The notes: a model not told the origin generated them from the letters alone. A stretch of DNA of 64,000 nt from Bacteroidetes bacterium GWF2_35_48 (GCA_001769125.1 MEOG01000096.1:1-64000), one strand, 5' to 3'; numbered from the stretch's first letter, positions 1-9,960 are shown. Program-made: numbers and translations.

Positions 1-148
1 GATAATTTATTTAATTAACCAACTGATTATCAAATAGTTATGAACAAAATATTGTTCATTGTTATCATATATTAAAATTCAAAACAGTTTCTTAGTGGGT
101 AATCTTTTTCTAAGGTATAATTAAAAACCCAGATTTGAAATAATATAA

Positions 149-410
149 TTGCCACAGACCTGCCCGTAGCAGCTACCGTGTGGACACATCTTTTTTAATT
201 ATCATTCGTTTATACCCCGAGCTTATTTCGACTTCGCTCAATAACCATTGCTCGGGGTTAAACATTCGACTTTCCGCAAAACAGCCTGTCCCGTTTTCGA
301 GAGGACAGGCTCTCTGGGGTCATTTTTCTCAACTTTTGATTTTACGAAAAAATACATTACTTCACATATTTGTGTCCACACGGTAGCCGTAGCAGGTGGG
401 TCTATGGCAA
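149..410. repeat. MITE-like 262-bp element with about 42-bp imperfect terminal inverted repeats
   Basis: The left end (149-190) and right end (369-410) are imperfect reverse complements of each other, sharing the core CTACCGTGTGGACACA and beginning TTGCCA at both outer ends. The interior holds a TTCGACTTCGCTCA hairpin (222-246) and a second hairpin around CCTGTCC/GGACAGG (about 285-310). No transposase is encoded and the two short open frames inside are not convincing genes. Flanks are A/T-rich, so a target duplication cannot be judged. The rest of 1-580 shows no gene apart from the kinase promoter. Confidence 0.55.
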
Positions 411-492
411 TAAAAAAACAAAATATGAAAGAGCTGGAACCTCTTGTTTGTAAAAATTAAACGCATCCACAGTTTTGATCGAATAACCAATT

Positions 493-522
493 TTTGATTT
501 ATAAAAAAATATCCTATTTTTG
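493..522 (+). promoter_or_regulatory. Putative Bacteroidota promoter of the hybrid kinase
   Basis: TTTG at 493-496, an 18-base spacer and TATTTTTG at 515-522 match the Bacteroidota sigma-factor consensus (-33 TTTG, -7 TAnnTTTG). The kinase ATG follows 58 bases downstream. Confidence 0.5.
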
Positions 523-580
523 TTAAACCATAAATTAAAGAAACCAAGTCTTTAGTTTTTACAAATCAATTAGAATACTT

Positions 581-3067
581 ATGATACAAAATCTCATTCA
601 ACGAGCATCAGAACTGCTTTTATTAAAAGGAAAGGCAGAAGATGCAGACTATGTGAATCAACTGGAATCTATCCTGAATCTTATTATTCAAAGTAATAAA
701 CAGGAATCAAAAGATCATACCCCTGATACTATGTTTCAAAAAGTGTTTGAAGCGAGTCCGCTTGGTGTACACATTTTCCAGATGATGCAAGATGGACAAT
801 TGATTTTTTTCGGATATAATAAATCTGCGGATAAAATATTGGGAGTAAATCATGCCCAATTTATAGGCAAAGAAATATGTGATGCTTTTCCGGATCTTAA
901 AAACACGGAAATACCTTCAACATATAAAAATGTTGCGCAGACAGGAAAAATATGGGAGTCAACAAACATTATTTATAAAGATAATTTTATTTCCGGATGC
1001 TTTGATGTTGTAGCATTTCAACCGACGCCGGGTTACATTGTAGCGCAATTTCAGGATATCACAGAACGCAAACGTACCGAACTTGCGCTGATTGAAAAAG
1101 AGAAAACGTTCCGCACTATCAGCAATAATCTTCAAAAAGCAATGATTTATCAGCTTATAAGAAAACCGGATGGTATGCGAAAGTTTACCTATGTCAGCGA
1201 TATTGTTACCCGCTTTCATGAATGTACACCAGAACAGGTTTATGAAAATCCGATGTTTATATACAACAATGTATTAAAGGGAGACTTAAACCGGGTTATT
1301 GAAGAAGAAGAAGAAGCAAACAAAAACCTTTCTTCCTTCCACATAGAAGTGGAGATTCTGACTCCATCCGGTAAAACACGCTGGTCTTTTTTTTCATCTA
1401 TTCCACGTTACCTTGAAGATGGCTCTACATGCTGGGACGGTATTGAATTTGACATTACAGACAGAAAATATGAAGAACAGCATCTTGCCCAACAAAATGA
1501 TGAATTTGCAGCACTGAATGAAGAATATCTTACCCAAAACGAAGAGCTCAGAAGAGCAAAAAAATTATCGGAAACAAATGAAGAAAAATACAGACGGCTT
1601 GTGGATGTTTCACCGGATGGTATTATCATACATCACAAAGGTATTATTCTTTTTGCAAATACATCGGCTGCGAAAATTATCGGGTTTGACCATTCCGAAA
1701 ATCTTATTGGAAAAAATGCGTTAGCCTTTGTACATCCGGACAGTATTGAAGCTGTGAAGAAAAGAATTTTAGAAAAAAGCGGTTACGATGTAGCTATAGA
1801 AGAAAAATTTATAACAAAAAATGGAGGTACAATTTACGTTGAAGTTATTGCATCTATTATTGAATTTGAGGGTAAAGAATGTTTTCAGACCTATATCAGG
1901 GATATTTCGCATCGTAAGATTGCAGAACAAGAACTTATTGAAACAAGAAATAAAGCAATGGAATCGGATCGGTTGAAATCTGCTTTTCTTGCAAATATGA
2001 GTCATGAGATACGTACACCCATGAACGGAATTCTTGGCTTTGCAAACCTGTTACTTCTTGGTAATATTTCTGACGAAAAGAAAAATCACTATCTGACAAT
2101 AATTTTAAATAATTCAAATCAGTTGCTTTCAATCATCAATGATATTCTCGATATTTCACGCATAGAGGCTGGACTTGTTAATGTTAAATCCGAATTGTTC
2201 AATTTGAATTCTGTTATCAATGAAGTTTATGAAATGTTTCGCCCATCGGCAAACCAAAAGAAACTATTGATAAAAACAGAAATTCCAGACAAAGCACAAA
2301 ACATCTTATCAGATAAAACAAAAATTACACAAATTCTTTCAAATCTAGTCAGCAATGCAATAAAATTTACAAATTTTGGAGAGATTACCATAGGATGCAG
2401 ATCTGATCAAAATACAATTGAAATATATGTTTCAGATACAGGAATAGGCATTCCTGCTGATATGCACCAGTTAATTTTTGAAAGATTCAGACAGGTTGAA
2501 GAAAGCTATACGAAGAAATACGGTGGCACAGGTCTGGGTCTTGCTATTTCTAAAAATCTTGTGGAAATGCTGGGTGGAACTATTTCTGTAAAATCTGAAA
2601 CCGGAAAAGGTTCTGTTTTCAGCGTATTTATTCCTGTTGTTCATTCATTCGAGAAAAAAATCATCGTGTCTTCAGATGTTAAGCAATACAATGCAGAGCA
2701 ACTAAACAACAAAACGATTCTTATTGCAGAAGATGAATTTATTAATTTTTACTATCTGGAAGAATTGCTGCGTTTTTCAAATGCAAAAATAATTCATGCA
2801 ATAAATGGAATCGAAGCGGTTGAAATAGCTCTTGACCCGACATTGAAGCCCGATATGATTCTGATGGACATTAAAATGCCTGAAATGAATGGCATTGAAG
2901 CCACTAAAAAAATCAGAGAAAAAAATCCAAGTATTCCAATCATCGCGCAAACAGCTTACTCTCTTGAAAATGACCGTCAGACTGCTATAGATGCGGGCTG
3001 CAATGATTTCATAGCAAAGCCTGTAAGTTATGAAGTGTTTTTTTCTACAATATTAAAATATTTATGA
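581..3067 (+). CDS. Hybrid sensor histidine kinase with PAS domains and receiver
   Basis: This 828-residue protein is a hybrid two-component kinase. It has no obvious membrane segment or signal peptide, so it probably senses a cytoplasmic signal. In order: a short helical N-terminus, PAS about 50-165 (EASPLGVHIF), PAS about 175-300 of the PAS_3 type, a short coiled coil about 300-340, PAS about 345-455 (VDVSPDGIII), HisKA with phospho-acceptor His475 in NMSHEIRTPMNG, HATPase_c with NAIKFT, DTGIGI and GTGLGLAIS boxes, and a C-terminal receiver from about 710 with phospho-acceptor Asp763 (MDIKMPEMNG) and conserved Lys813. The kinase and receiver residues needed for phosphorelay are present. No separate response regulator is adjacent, so the target is unknown. 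The ligand cannot be predicted. Confidence 0.92.
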   Translation: MIQNLIQRASELLLLKGKAEDADYVNQLESILNLIIQSNKQESKDHTPDTMFQKVFEASPLGVHIFQMMQDGQLIFFGYNKSADKILGVNHAQFIGKEICDAFPDLKNTEIPSTYKNVAQTGKIWESTNIIYKDNFISGCFDVVAFQPTPGYIVAQFQDITERKRTELALIEKEKTFRTISNNLQKAMIYQLIRKPDGMRKFTYVSDIVTRFHECTPEQVYENPMFIYNNVLKGDLNRVIEEEEEANKNLSSFHIEVEILTPSGKTRWSFFSSIPRYLEDGSTCWDGIEFDITDRKYEEQHLAQQNDEFAALNEEYLTQNEELRRAKKLSETNEEKYRRLVDVSPDGIIIHHKGIILFANTSAAKIIGFDHSENLIGKNALAFVHPDSIEAVKKRILEKSGYDVAIEEKFITKNGGTIYVEVIASIIEFEGKECFQTYIRDISHRKIAEQELIETRNKAMESDRLKSAFLANMSHEIRTPMNGILGFANLLLLGNISDEKKNHYLTIILNNSNQLLSIINDILDISRIEAGLVNVKSELFNLNSVINEVYEMFRPSANQKKLLIKTEIPDKAQNILSDKTKITQILSNLVSNAIKFTNFGEITIGCRSDQNTIEIYVSDTGIGIPADMHQLIFERFRQVEESYTKKYGGTGLGLAISKNLVEMLGGTISVKSETGKGSVFSVFIPVVHSFEKKIIVSSDVKQYNAEQLNNKTILIAEDEFINFYYLEELLRFSNAKIIHAINGIEAVEIALDPTLKPDMILMDIKMPEMNGIEATKKIREKNPSIPIIAQTAYSLENDRQTAIDAGCNDFIAKPVSYEVFFSTILKYL

Positions 3068-3071
3068 TTTG

Positions 3072-3153
3072 ATGACTGTAACATCGTTCCATAAGCATCG
3101 TTCCATGGGCATCGTTCAATAAGCATCGTTCCATGGAACGATGCTACAGTCAT
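3072..3153. repeat. Long palindromic hairpin with repeated CATCGTTCCAT units
   Basis: ATGACTGTA...CATCGTTCCAT on the left pairs with ATGGAACGATG.TACAGTCAT on the right. The loop carries further copies of GCATCGTTC(C/A)AT. It lies just after the kinase stop and could act as a terminator, but lacks a clean T-run. A related hairpin is at 53986-54043. Confidence 0.7.
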
Positions 3154-3197
3154 TTTATAATGTTTTACGTCTATCCGATATTCTTCATAAAAATACT

Positions 3198-3228
3198 TTT
3201 GTTTGGTAACAAAAACAAACTATCTTTG
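3198..3228 (+). promoter_or_regulatory. Bacteroidota promoter of the rpsF-rpsR-rplI operon
   Basis: TTTG at 3198-3201, a 19-base spacer and TATCTTTG at 3221-3228 are a full match to the Bacteroidota consensus. The rpsF ATG at 3272 leaves a leader of roughly 35-40 bases. Confidence 0.7.
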
Positions 3229-3271
3229 CAGCCCAATAAAATTTTTTATTAACTTAATTTATTTAAAAAGT

Positions 3272-3619
3272 ATGATTAATAATTATGAGACCGTTTTCAT
3301 TTTAACTCCCGTTTTATCTGAGGCACAGATGAAGGAAGCGGTCGACAAATTCAAAAAAGTTCTTACAGACGGTGGTGGTTCCATTGTTCATGAAGAAAAC
3401 TGGGGGCTTAAAAAGCTTGCCTACCCCATTCAGAAAAAATCTACCGGATTTTATTATCTGATAGAATTTAAAAGCGAAGGCCTACTGATTGACAAATTAG
3501 AAACCGAGTACAGGCGCGATGAACGTATTATCAGGTTTTTGACTTTCAAAATGGACAAATTTGCTGTTCTGTACAGTGAAAAGAAAAGAAGTATTAACAA
3601 AGAAACAAAGGAGGCTTAA
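3272..3619 (+). CDS. rpsF: 30S ribosomal protein S6
   Basis: S6 binds the central domain of 16S rRNA with S18 in the small subunit platform. The 115-residue product has the family N-terminus ([15 protein letters not shown]) and the conserved segment around [12 protein letters not shown] with the following aromatic strand FYYLIEFK. I chose the ATG at 3272 because it gives the normal S6 N-terminus; the open frame continues upstream through the promoter but that would add a non-homologous extension. It is the first gene of an S6-S18-L9 operon, with rpsR starting 3 bases after its stop, the usual order in bacteria. Confidence 0.97.
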   Translation: MINNYETVFILTPVLSEAQMKEAVDKFKKVLTDGGGSIVHEENWGLKKLAYPIQKKSTGFYYLIEFKSEGLLIDKLETEYRRDERIIRFLTFKMDKFAVLYSEKKRSINKETKEA

Positions 3620-3622
3620 ACT

Positions 3623-3889
3623 ATGTCAAACGATACTGAAATAAGATATTTAACCCCCGTTGCGGTTGATGTTAAAAAGAAAAAATACTGCCGTTTTAAA
3701 AAGATCGGCATTAAATATGTTGACTACAAAGATCCTGTTTTCTTGAAAAAATTTTTAAATGAGCAGGGGAAAATATTACCCAGAAGACTTACAGGAACTT
3801 CTTTGAAATTTCAGAGAAAAGTTTCTACAGCTGTTAAAAGAGCGCGTCACCTGGCATTACTGCCTTATGTTGCTGACTTATTAAAATAA
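3623..3889 (+). CDS. rpsR: 30S ribosomal protein S18
   Basis: S18 pairs with S6 on the 30S platform. The 88-residue product carries the family core: KKYCRFKK near the N-terminus, then [43 protein letters not shown] in outline, ending in the normal LALLPYVAD. The cysteine count is low, as in zinc-independent S18. A strong Shine-Dalgarno-like AAAGGAGG sits at the end of rpsF, 8-16 bases before the ATG; such clear ribosome sites are uncommon in this phylum, where most genes here have none. Confidence 0.97.
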   Translation: MSNDTEIRYLTPVAVDVKKKKYCRFKKIGIKYVDYKDPVFLKKFLNEQGKILPRRLTGTSLKFQRKVSTAVKRARHLALLPYVADLLK

Positions 3890-3907
3890 TCAAAGGAGGG
3901 TAAAAAA

Positions 3908-4354
3908 ATGGAAATCATCTTAAAAGAAGACATTGCCAATTTAGGGCATAAAAACGATATCGTTAAAGTTAAAAACGGATACGGAAGAAATTTTTTAATT
4001 CCAAAAGGGTTTGCAACTTTAGCCACAGGACCTGCAAAAAAAATGCATGCAGAAACCATGAAACAGCGGGCTCATAAAGAAGAAAAACTTAAAGAAACGG
4101 CTCTTGAAATGGTAAAGAAAATCGAAAAAATTTCTTTAAAACTTGGCGCAAAAACAAGTACTACAGGAAAAATTTTCGGATCTGTTAATACAATACAAAT
4201 TGCTGAAGCCCTTAAAGAAAAAGGCTTTGAAATTGACAGAAAAAATATTTCAATAAAAGAAGAACACATTAAAGAAGTAGGAACTTATACTGCCAATGTT
4301 AAACTTTACAAAGACATTAAAGTAGAAATTTCCTTTGAAGTTTTTTCCGAATAA
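3908..4354 (+). CDS. rplI: 50S ribosomal protein L9
   Basis: L9 is the elongated two-domain protein at the base of the L1 stalk. The 148 residues show the N-terminal rRNA-binding domain (MEIILKEDIANLGHKND, then the conserved GYGRNFLIPKGFA), a long connecting helix rich in Lys and Glu, and a C-terminal domain with GKIFGSVN. Length matches the family. AAAGGAGGG lies 8 bases before the ATG. It is the last gene of the operon and is followed by a strong hairpin terminator. Confidence 0.97.
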   Translation: MEIILKEDIANLGHKNDIVKVKNGYGRNFLIPKGFATLATGPAKKMHAETMKQRAHKEEKLKETALEMVKKIEKISLKLGAKTSTTGKIFGSVNTIQIAEALKEKGFEIDRKNISIKEEHIKEVGTYTANVKLYKDIKVEISFEVFSE

Positions 4355-4372
4355 TTATTAGAGTTTTCAAAG

Positions 4373-4431
4373 AAACGCACTTAATGGTTGCTTCGACTTC
4401 GCTCAGCAACCACAAAGTGCGTTTTTTTTTA
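4373..4431. terminator. Bidirectional terminator with an inserted small hairpin in its loop
   Basis: AAACGCACTT (4373-4382) pairs with AAGTGCGTTT (4415-4424), followed by a run of T. The loop is itself a second hairpin, GGTTG-CTTCGACTTCGCTCAG-CAACC (4386-4411), a member of the loop-conserved repeat family. It separates the converging rplI and ridA genes. Confidence 0.8.
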
Positions 4432-4432
4432 T

Positions 4433-4810
4433 TTATTTTACAGCGATGGTTTCTATTTCAACCAAAGCTCCAAGCGGCAATCCTGAAACTGCAAACGCAG
4501 CGCGAGCTGGAGCTTCTTCAAAAAATATTTTCCCATACACTTCATTCATTGCCTGATAATCATTAATGTTGCTTAGAAGACAGGTTGTTTTGACAACATC
4601 TTTATAAGTATATCCGGCAGCAATAAGTACCGCTTCAATATTTTTCAAAACCCGCTCTGTTTGCGCTTTAACATCCCCATCAATCATTTTTCCCGATAAG
4701 GGATCAATGGCTATTTGTCCTGAAATGTATAATGTGCCATTAACTTCTATAGCCTGACTGTATGTTGCTACAGCTTTTGGGGCATGTTCTGTTGCAATAA
4801 TTTTTTTCAT
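4433..4810 (-). CDS. ridA: RidA/YjgF-family imine or enamine deaminase
   Basis: RidA proteins are small trimeric enzymes that hydrolyse reactive imine/enamine intermediates released by PLP enzymes such as 2-aminoacrylate. The 125-residue product has the family signature: APKAVATYSQAIEVNGTLYISGQ near the N-terminus, the TERVLKNIEAVLIAAGYTYKDVVKTT helix region, and the C-terminal motif with catalytic-pocket Arg in PARAAFAVSGLPLGALVEIE. It starts 12 bases after the stop of the upstream ornithine cyclodeaminase-like gene and is surely co-transcribed. The pairing is sensible because that enzyme family also makes imine intermediates. Confidence 0.93.
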   Translation of the reverse strand: MKKIIATEHAPKAVATYSQAIEVNGTLYISGQIAIDPLSGKMIDGDVKAQTERVLKNIEAVLIAAGYTYKDVVKTTCLLSNINDYQAMNEVYGKIFFEEAPARAAFAVSGLPLGALVEIETIAVK

Positions 4811-4822
4811 TTTACTCCACGA

Positions 4823-5800
4823 TTAAATTTCTACCTTTATTCCTTTCCCTGCTGCAACTGCTTTCTGATAAACCAACATAGCTGTAGCCACATCTTGAAT
4901 AGCAAGACCATTTGACTTGAATAACGTTATTTCAGAATCATTCTTTCTCGCTGATTTTTTTCCGGTAATAATTTCCCCTAATTCAGCATAAAAATGATTT
5001 TCAGTTATTGCTCCTTCAGCAATAGGAATTAATATATCACCAGCTTCTTTAAAACATGCTTCTTTTGAATCACCAATAAAAACCGAACGCTTTACGATTG
5101 CTGTATCTAATTCTCTTGCATTTGGAGTATGGCTTCCGATTCCGTTAATATGTGTTCCTTCTTTAATTTTATTTCCATCGAAAAGAGGTACGTTGGAAGA
5201 AGTTGCAGCACAAATAATATCTGTTTCTAATAATTCTTCTGAAGATCTCGCTCTCTGAACAATAATATTAAGTTTCTGAGACATTTCTGATGCAAACTTC
5301 TCAGCAGCCTCCTCAGATACATCATAAACGAATGCTTTTGATAATTTTCTTGCTTCAGCAACAGCCCAAAGCTGCATTTTAGCCTGAACGCCTGCTCCAA
5401 ATATTCCTGCAGTCTGACTATCTGCTTTTCTTGCAAGATATTTTGTTGCTACTCCACTTGCAGCACCTGTTCTAACGGCAGTTAAATATCCTCCATCCAT
5501 AATGCAGATTACATCTCCGGTTTCAGGATCTTGCAACAAAACCTTACCAATTGTTGTTGGCATATTATGTTTTAAAGGATTATTTTTATAAACCGTTACA
5601 ACCTTACAAGCAAGTGCTTTCATTTCTTTAAGATATGCCGGCATATATAAAGCAAGTCCCTCTGGAGGGGTTATTCCTATACGCAAAGGCAAAACGGCTG
5701 TTCCATTGGTAAGCTCTGCAAATGCTTTTTCTACAACATCCATGCAGTCTTTCATTTCTAATACTGATATTACATCAGCTCTATTTAAAATTAATGTCAT
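4823..5800 (-). CDS. Ornithine cyclodeaminase / mu-crystallin family NAD(P)-dependent enzyme
   Basis: The 325-residue protein belongs to the OCD/mu-crystallin family, which includes ornithine cyclodeaminase, archaeal alanine dehydrogenase and ketimine reductases. Visible features are the N-terminal dimer and substrate domain with the conserved Lys in ALACKVV, the loop DGGYLTAVRTGAASGVATKYLA, a Rossmann nucleotide site GIFGAGVQA near residue 135, and the downstream INGIGSHTPNARELD and GDS segments. The exact substrate cannot be told from sequence: alanine, ornithine or another amino acid is possible. It is the first gene of a two-gene operon with ridA and has its own promoter at 5844-5875. Confidence 0.88.
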   Translation of the reverse strand: MTLILNRADVISVLEMKDCMDVVEKAFAELTNGTAVLPLRIGITPPEGLALYMPAYLKEMKALACKVVTVYKNNPLKHNMPTTIGKVLLQDPETGDVICIMDGGYLTAVRTGAASGVATKYLARKADSQTAGIFGAGVQAKMQLWAVAEARKLSKAFVYDVSEEAAEKFASEMSQKLNIIVQRARSSEELLETDIICAATSSNVPLFDGNKIKEGTHINGIGSHTPNARELDTAIVKRSVFIGDSKEACFKEAGDILIPIAEGAITENHFYAELGEIITGKKSARKNDSEITLFKSNGLAIQDVATAMLVYQKAVAAGKGIKVEI

Positions 5801-5843
5801 AATTTCCTCTCTTTCTTTAAATGTTAAACTTATTTTTTTGTAA

Positions 5844-5875
5844 CAAACCTACATTAAATTTTAAAAAATCACAAA
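5844..5875 (-). promoter_or_regulatory. Promoter of the OCD-ridA operon
   Basis: On the minus strand TTTG (5875-5872), a 20-base spacer and TAGGTTTG (5851-5844) match the consensus. The gene start lies 44 bases downstream. Confidence 0.6.
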
Positions 5876-5899
5876 TAGCAACGCTGTAAAAAAAATAAT

Positions 5900-5907
5900 T
5901 AACTTTG
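5900..5907 (+). promoter_or_regulatory. Putative -7 element of secA
   Basis: TAACTTTG fits TAnnTTTG, 44 bases before the secA ATG. No clear TTG lies at the expected upstream spacing, so this is only a partial match. Confidence 0.35.
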
Positions 5908-5951
5908 GCGGTTTTAGTAAAAAGTACATAATTATCAAAATTTAATATAAA

Positions 5952-8900
5952 ATGAGCCTATTAAACAAAGTTATCGGGTTGTTTGTCGGGAAAAAATCTG
6001 TAAGAGATATAGCAGAAATTCAACCCTATGTTGATAAAATCAAAGAACAGGAAAAAAATATTTCTGTTCTCACGAACAATGAACTGAGAGCAAAAACAAA
6101 TGAACTTAAAGCGACAATAAAAAATCATATTTCAGAAATTGAAAAAGAAATTGAACAATTAAAAGCTACTATTGACAATACGGAGATTCACGAAAGAGAA
6201 GATTTATGGCTTAAAGTAGATAAACTTGAAAAAGAAAAGGATCAGAAAATTGAAGAAGTTCTTGATGAAATTCTACCAGTAGCATTTGCCATTGTTAAAG
6301 AAACCGCGAAACGATTCTTCGAAAACGAAAAATTAGAAGTAACAGCGCAGGATTTTGACCGCGATCTGGCAGCAAAACATAATCATATAGAAATAGAAGG
6401 AGATAAAGCTTACTGGAACAAAAAATGGTTGGCCGGAGGAAATGAAATATCATGGGATATGGTGCATTACGATGTACAGCTTATCGGTGGCGTTGCCCTG
6501 CATAAAGGAAATATTGCTGAAATGGCTACCGGGGAAGGAAAAACACTTGTTGCCACACTTCCTATTTTTCTGAATGCACTTGCGCAAAAAGGCGTGCATA
6601 TTGTTACGGTAAATGATTATCTTTCAAAACGTGACTCCGAGTGGATGGGACCTCTTTTCCAGTTTCACGGACTCACGATAGACTGCATTGATAAGCACCA
6701 ACCCAATTCTGAAGGAAGAAGAAAAGCTTATGCTGCCGACATTACTTACGGAACCAACAATGAATTCGGGTTTGACTATCTGCGCGACAACATGGCTATC
6801 AGCACGGAAGATCTGGTACAACGCAAACATCATTATGCCATAGTTGACGAAGTTGACTCTGTACTGATTGACGATGCCCGTACGCCTCTTATTATTTCAG
6901 GACCCATTCCAAAAGGCGACATTCAGTTATACGATGAATTCAAACCAAAAATCGAACTCCTTTATAAGGCACAACGAAATCTTGTAACACAATTACTCGC
7001 AGATGCGAAAAGATTAATCCAGCAGGGAACTAATGAAAAAGGAGGATTTCACCTTGTTCAGGCATACAAAGGGCTTCCAAAAAATAATGCTTTTGTTAAG
7101 TTTACAAGTGAACAGGGAATGAAAGCCCTTTTACATAAAACTGAAAACATCTACATGCAAGACAACAACAAACGTATGCATGAAGTTACGGATGACCTGT
7201 ATTTTGTAATTGATGAAAAAAATAATTCTATAGAGCTTACCGACAAAGGGATTGACCTTATCACATCTAAAACCGATGACTCCCGGTTTTTTATTTTACC
7301 GGATATCGGAAGTGAAATTGCAGATATTGAAAAATCAAATCTTCCTGAAAAAGATAAATTAGTACGCAAAGATGAACTGCTGCGTGATTATGCAATAAAA
7401 TCTGAAAGAGTTCATACCGTTAACCAGCTTTTAAAAGCATATTCCCTTTTTGAAATAGATGTTGAATATGTTGTGATGGATAACAAGGTCAAAATCGTTG
7501 ACGAACAAACAGGTCGTATCCTTGATGGAAGAAGGTATTCTGATGGTTTGCATCAGGCTATTGAAGCAAAAGAAAATGTACGGGTTGAAGCAGCAACACA
7601 AACCTTTGCCACGATTACCCTGCAAAATTATTTCAGGATGTATCATAAGCTTGCAGGTATGACAGGGACTGCTGAAACGGAAGCCGGAGAATTCTGGGAT
7701 ATCTACAAATTAGATGTGGTTGTTATTCCAACAAACAGAAACATTGTAAGAAAAGACATACAGGATTTAGTCTATAAAACCAAGCGTGAAAAATACAATG
7801 CCGTTATTGATGAAATCAGCAGTCTGGTTAATGACGGACGCCCTGTGCTTGTAGGAACAACATCCGTGGAAATTTCTGAACTTCTCAGCAGAATGTTGAA
7901 AATCCGGAGCATTCGACACAATGTGCTGAATGCAAAATTACACCAGAAAGAAGCAGATATTGTTGCTGAAGCAGGTCAGTCAAAAACGGTAACTATTGCT
8001 ACAAATATGGCAGGTAGAGGAACGGATATCAAGCTTAGCCAGTCAGTAAAAGAAGCTGGTGGTCTTGCTATTGTTGGTACTGAGCGCCATGAGTCGCGTC
8101 GTGTTGACCGCCAGTTACGAGGCAGAGCAGGTCGTCAGGGAGACCCGGGTTCTTCACAGTTCTTCGTTTCTTTGGAAGACGATCTGATGCGCCTTTTCGG
8201 TTCCGACCGTATTGCACGAATGATGGACAGACTGGGGCATAAAGAAGGCGATATGATTCAGCATTCAATGATTACCAAATCTATTGAACGTGCGCAAAAG
8301 AAAGTTGAAGAAAACAATTTCGGCATCCGTAAAAGACTTCTTGAATACGATGATGTTATGAATTCCCAGCGTGAAGTAATTTATAAAAGAAGGAAACACG
8401 CGCTCTATGGAGAAAGGCTCGGACTTGACATTGCCAATATGTTGAGCGATGTTACAGAAAGCATTATTACAGCGCATCATGGGAATTCAGATTATTCTGA
8501 ATTTAAACTTGACCTCATTCGCGTAATGTCTATTGATACGCCTTTCAGCGAAAAAGATTATTTGGGAATGTCACCAGATGAATTATATGATATTTTATAT
8601 AAGGTCGTTATTGAAACATACAAAAGAAAAATGGATGTGATTGCACAGCAGGCATATCCGGTTATCAAAGATGTATTCGAACACCAGTCGCATGTATATG
8701 AAAATATTATTGTTCCGATTACAGACGGAGTAAAGGTTTACAATATTATTACCAATCTCAAACTGTCTTATGAAACAACAGGCAAAGAGGTTGTATCTGC
8801 TTATCAGAAATCAGCTATTTTATGGACTATTGATGAATACTGGAAAGAGCATCTTCGTGAAATGGACGACCTGAAGCAATCGGTACACAATGCTGTTTAT

Positions 8901-9239
8901 GAACAAAAAGATCCGCTGCTTATTTATAAATTTGAATCGTTTCAATTGTTCAAAACAATGATTAATAATGTAAACAGAGATATTACTTCTATTTTAATGA
9001 AAGGTCATATTCCGATTCAGGACTCAAGTCAGGTTCAGGAAGCTAAAACACCAAGAAAACTCGACCTGAGTAAAATGGAAACCAGCAGAAATGAGACTAT
9101 GGCAACAAACAGCGATGCCCAGAATCAGAGAACACAGCCTGTTAAAGTTGAGAAGAAAGTTGGACGAAATGAGCCTTGTCCCTGTGGTAGTGGTAAGAAA
9201 TATAAGAATTGTCACGGGAAAGAAGAATTTGCTAGTTAG
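5952..9239 (+). CDS. secA: Preprotein translocase ATPase SecA
   Basis: SecA drives Sec-dependent export through SecYEG by ATP hydrolysis. The 1095-residue length and domains are typical of Bacteroidota: Walker A with MATGEGKT (Gly196-Lys197-Thr198), DEVD box at about 299-302, the helicase-like second motor with [12 protein letters not shown] and the [13 protein letters not shown] motif, the helical scaffold and wing domains, and a C-terminal zinc tail [14 protein letters not shown] at about 1076-1089. A charged coiled insertion at about residues 45-100 (rich in Glu and Lys) separates the N-terminus from NBD1, as in related SecA proteins of this phylum. It stands alone between the OCD operon and repeats. 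A MITE-like repeat begins exactly at its stop codon. Confidence 0.98.
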   Translation: MSLLNKVIGLFVGKKSVRDIAEIQPYVDKIKEQEKNISVLTNNELRAKTNELKATIKNHISEIEKEIEQLKATIDNTEIHEREDLWLKVDKLEKEKDQKIEEVLDEILPVAFAIVKETAKRFFENEKLEVTAQDFDRDLAAKHNHIEIEGDKAYWNKKWLAGGNEISWDMVHYDVQLIGGVALHKGNIAEMATGEGKTLVATLPIFLNALAQKGVHIVTVNDYLSKRDSEWMGPLFQFHGLTIDCIDKHQPNSEGRRKAYAADITYGTNNEFGFDYLRDNMAISTEDLVQRKHHYAIVDEVDSVLIDDARTPLIISGPIPKGDIQLYDEFKPKIELLYKAQRNLVTQLLADAKRLIQQGTNEKGGFHLVQAYKGLPKNNAFVKFTSEQGMKALLHKTENIYMQDNNKRMHEVTDDLYFVIDEKNNSIELTDKGIDLITSKTDDSRFFILPDIGSEIADIEKSNLPEKDKLVRKDELLRDYAIKSERVHTVNQLLKAYSLFEIDVEYVVMDNKVKIVDEQTGRILDGRRYSDGLHQAIEAKENVRVEAATQTFATITLQNYFRMYHKLAGMTGTAETEAGEFWDIYKLDVVVIPTNRNIVRKDIQDLVYKTKREKYNAVIDEISSLVNDGRPVLVGTTSVEISELLSRMLKIRSIRHNVLNAKLHQKEADIVAEAGQSKTVTIATNMAGRGTDIKLSQSVKEAGGLAIVGTERHESRRVDRQLRGRAGRQGDPGSSQFFVSLEDDLMRLFGSDRIARMMDRLGHKEGDMIQHSMITKSIERAQKKVEENNFGIRKRLLEYDDVMNSQREVIYKRRKHALYGERLGLDIANMLSDVTESIITAHHGNSDYSEFKLDLIRVMSIDTPFSEKDYLGMSPDELYDILYKVVIETYKRKMDVIAQQAYPVIKDVFEHQSHVYENIIVPITDGVKVYNIITNLKLSYETTGKEVVSAYQKSAILWTIDEYWKEHLREMDDLKQSVHNAVYEQKDPLLIYKFESFQLFKTMINNVNRDITSILMKGHIPIQDSSQVQEAKTPRKLDLSKMETSRNETMATNSDAQNQRTQPVKVEKKVGRNEPCPCGSGKKYKNCHGKEEFAS

Positions 9240-9362
9240 TGCCTGCAAGAAAACATCAATTTCATCGTTACGCTTGACCTGAAAAGTAGTCATGTACATT
9301 AGTACACTCCTAATTTTCAGGTCTTCGCAAGCCTTGAACTTGATGTTTTCTTATCAGGCACA
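9237..9362 (-). repeat. MITE-like dispersed element, copy 1
   Basis: Outer ends TAGTGCCTGCAAGAAAACAT and TGATGTTTTCTTATCAGGCA are complementary over about 20 bases with one interruption. An inner pair of GACCTGAAAA/TTTTCAGGTC arms encloses GTACATTAGTACAC. A longer copy in the opposite orientation lies at 62021-62233, and a partial copy at 9399-9440. The left end overlaps the secA stop codon. Confidence 0.75.
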
Positions 9363-9383
9363 TACATTGTGAGCAAAAAACAT

Positions 9384-9440
9384 GAGTTTTCTTGCTGGCA
9401 CTAGTTAGTGTCAGCAAGAAAACGCCAATTTCTGCGTTAT
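9384..9440. repeat. Inverted repeat and partial third copy of the 9237 element
   Basis: TTTTCTTGCTGGCACTA is followed directly by TAGTGTCAGCAAGAAAA, a near-perfect inverted pair (9386-9421). The right arm continues with a segment resembling the first 40 bases of the element at 9237 (AGAAAACnnCAATTTCnnCGTTAnGCTT). It may also end transcription of the minus-strand gene that stops at 9452. Confidence 0.6.
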
Positions 9441-9451
9441 GCTTACAGACA

Positions 9452-9883
9452 TTAGCATTTTAAGCCGTTTCCAAGATGTAACTGTATTTTCTGATTTCTG
9501 AGACTTGCAGGAAAAACAAGCATTTTGAAATAATTCATGAAATTTTTTTCCATTCCCGATTTCATTTTTCTGCCACAAACTTTAGAACTGATTTTTTTGT
9601 AAGAAATCAACCTGCCTGTCGAATCTATACTTGCTACGACCTTTAGGTAAACTGACGTACAATGTGCGCACGACATTTTTATTCCTTCTTTTTTCAGGCA
9701 TATCAGAAAGTCATTCCTTACCCATTTATCTGTAATTGCAGAAATATCGCTGAATTGTTCTCTGGTCATTGTTTCGTAGGTAAGCGCAGTATCTTGCTCC
9801 TGTGAAAAAACAGCGGATGAAAATAATATCATTAAAAAACAGCAGATAAATTTTCCCGATTTTATTTGTAGGAAGAAATGCAT
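9452..9883 (-). CDS. Small secreted protein, possible TonB C-terminal-like fold
   Basis: The 143-residue protein starts with a short charged segment and a hydrophobic signal (CCFLMILFSSAVFSQ), so it should be exported. The mature part has five or so cysteines (two in SCAHC) and ends with a pattern, VVASIDSTGRLISYKKI...FPASLRNQKIQLHLG, that resembles the strand-helix-strand layout of TonB C-terminal domains, but without the Pro-rich linker. That resemblance is an inference from pattern only. It stands alone between two repeat tracts. No specific function can be given. Confidence 0.6.
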   Translation of the reverse strand: MHFFLQIKSGKFICCFLMILFSSAVFSQEQDTALTYETMTREQFSDISAITDKWVRNDFLICLKKEGIKMSCAHCTSVYLKVVASIDSTGRLISYKKISSKVCGRKMKSGMEKNFMNYFKMLVFPASLRNQKIQLHLGNGLKC

Positions 9884-9960
9884 TGTGTTACGAATAAGAA
9901 AGAATAAATAAAGATGTTAAGTAAATTGTGAGAAATAATGTTGAAGACGGATGCTGAAAA

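Noticed and set aside
180-460. Short frames of about 70 codons near the start
   Set aside because: They lie inside the 262-bp inverted-repeat element and have no family-like pattern.
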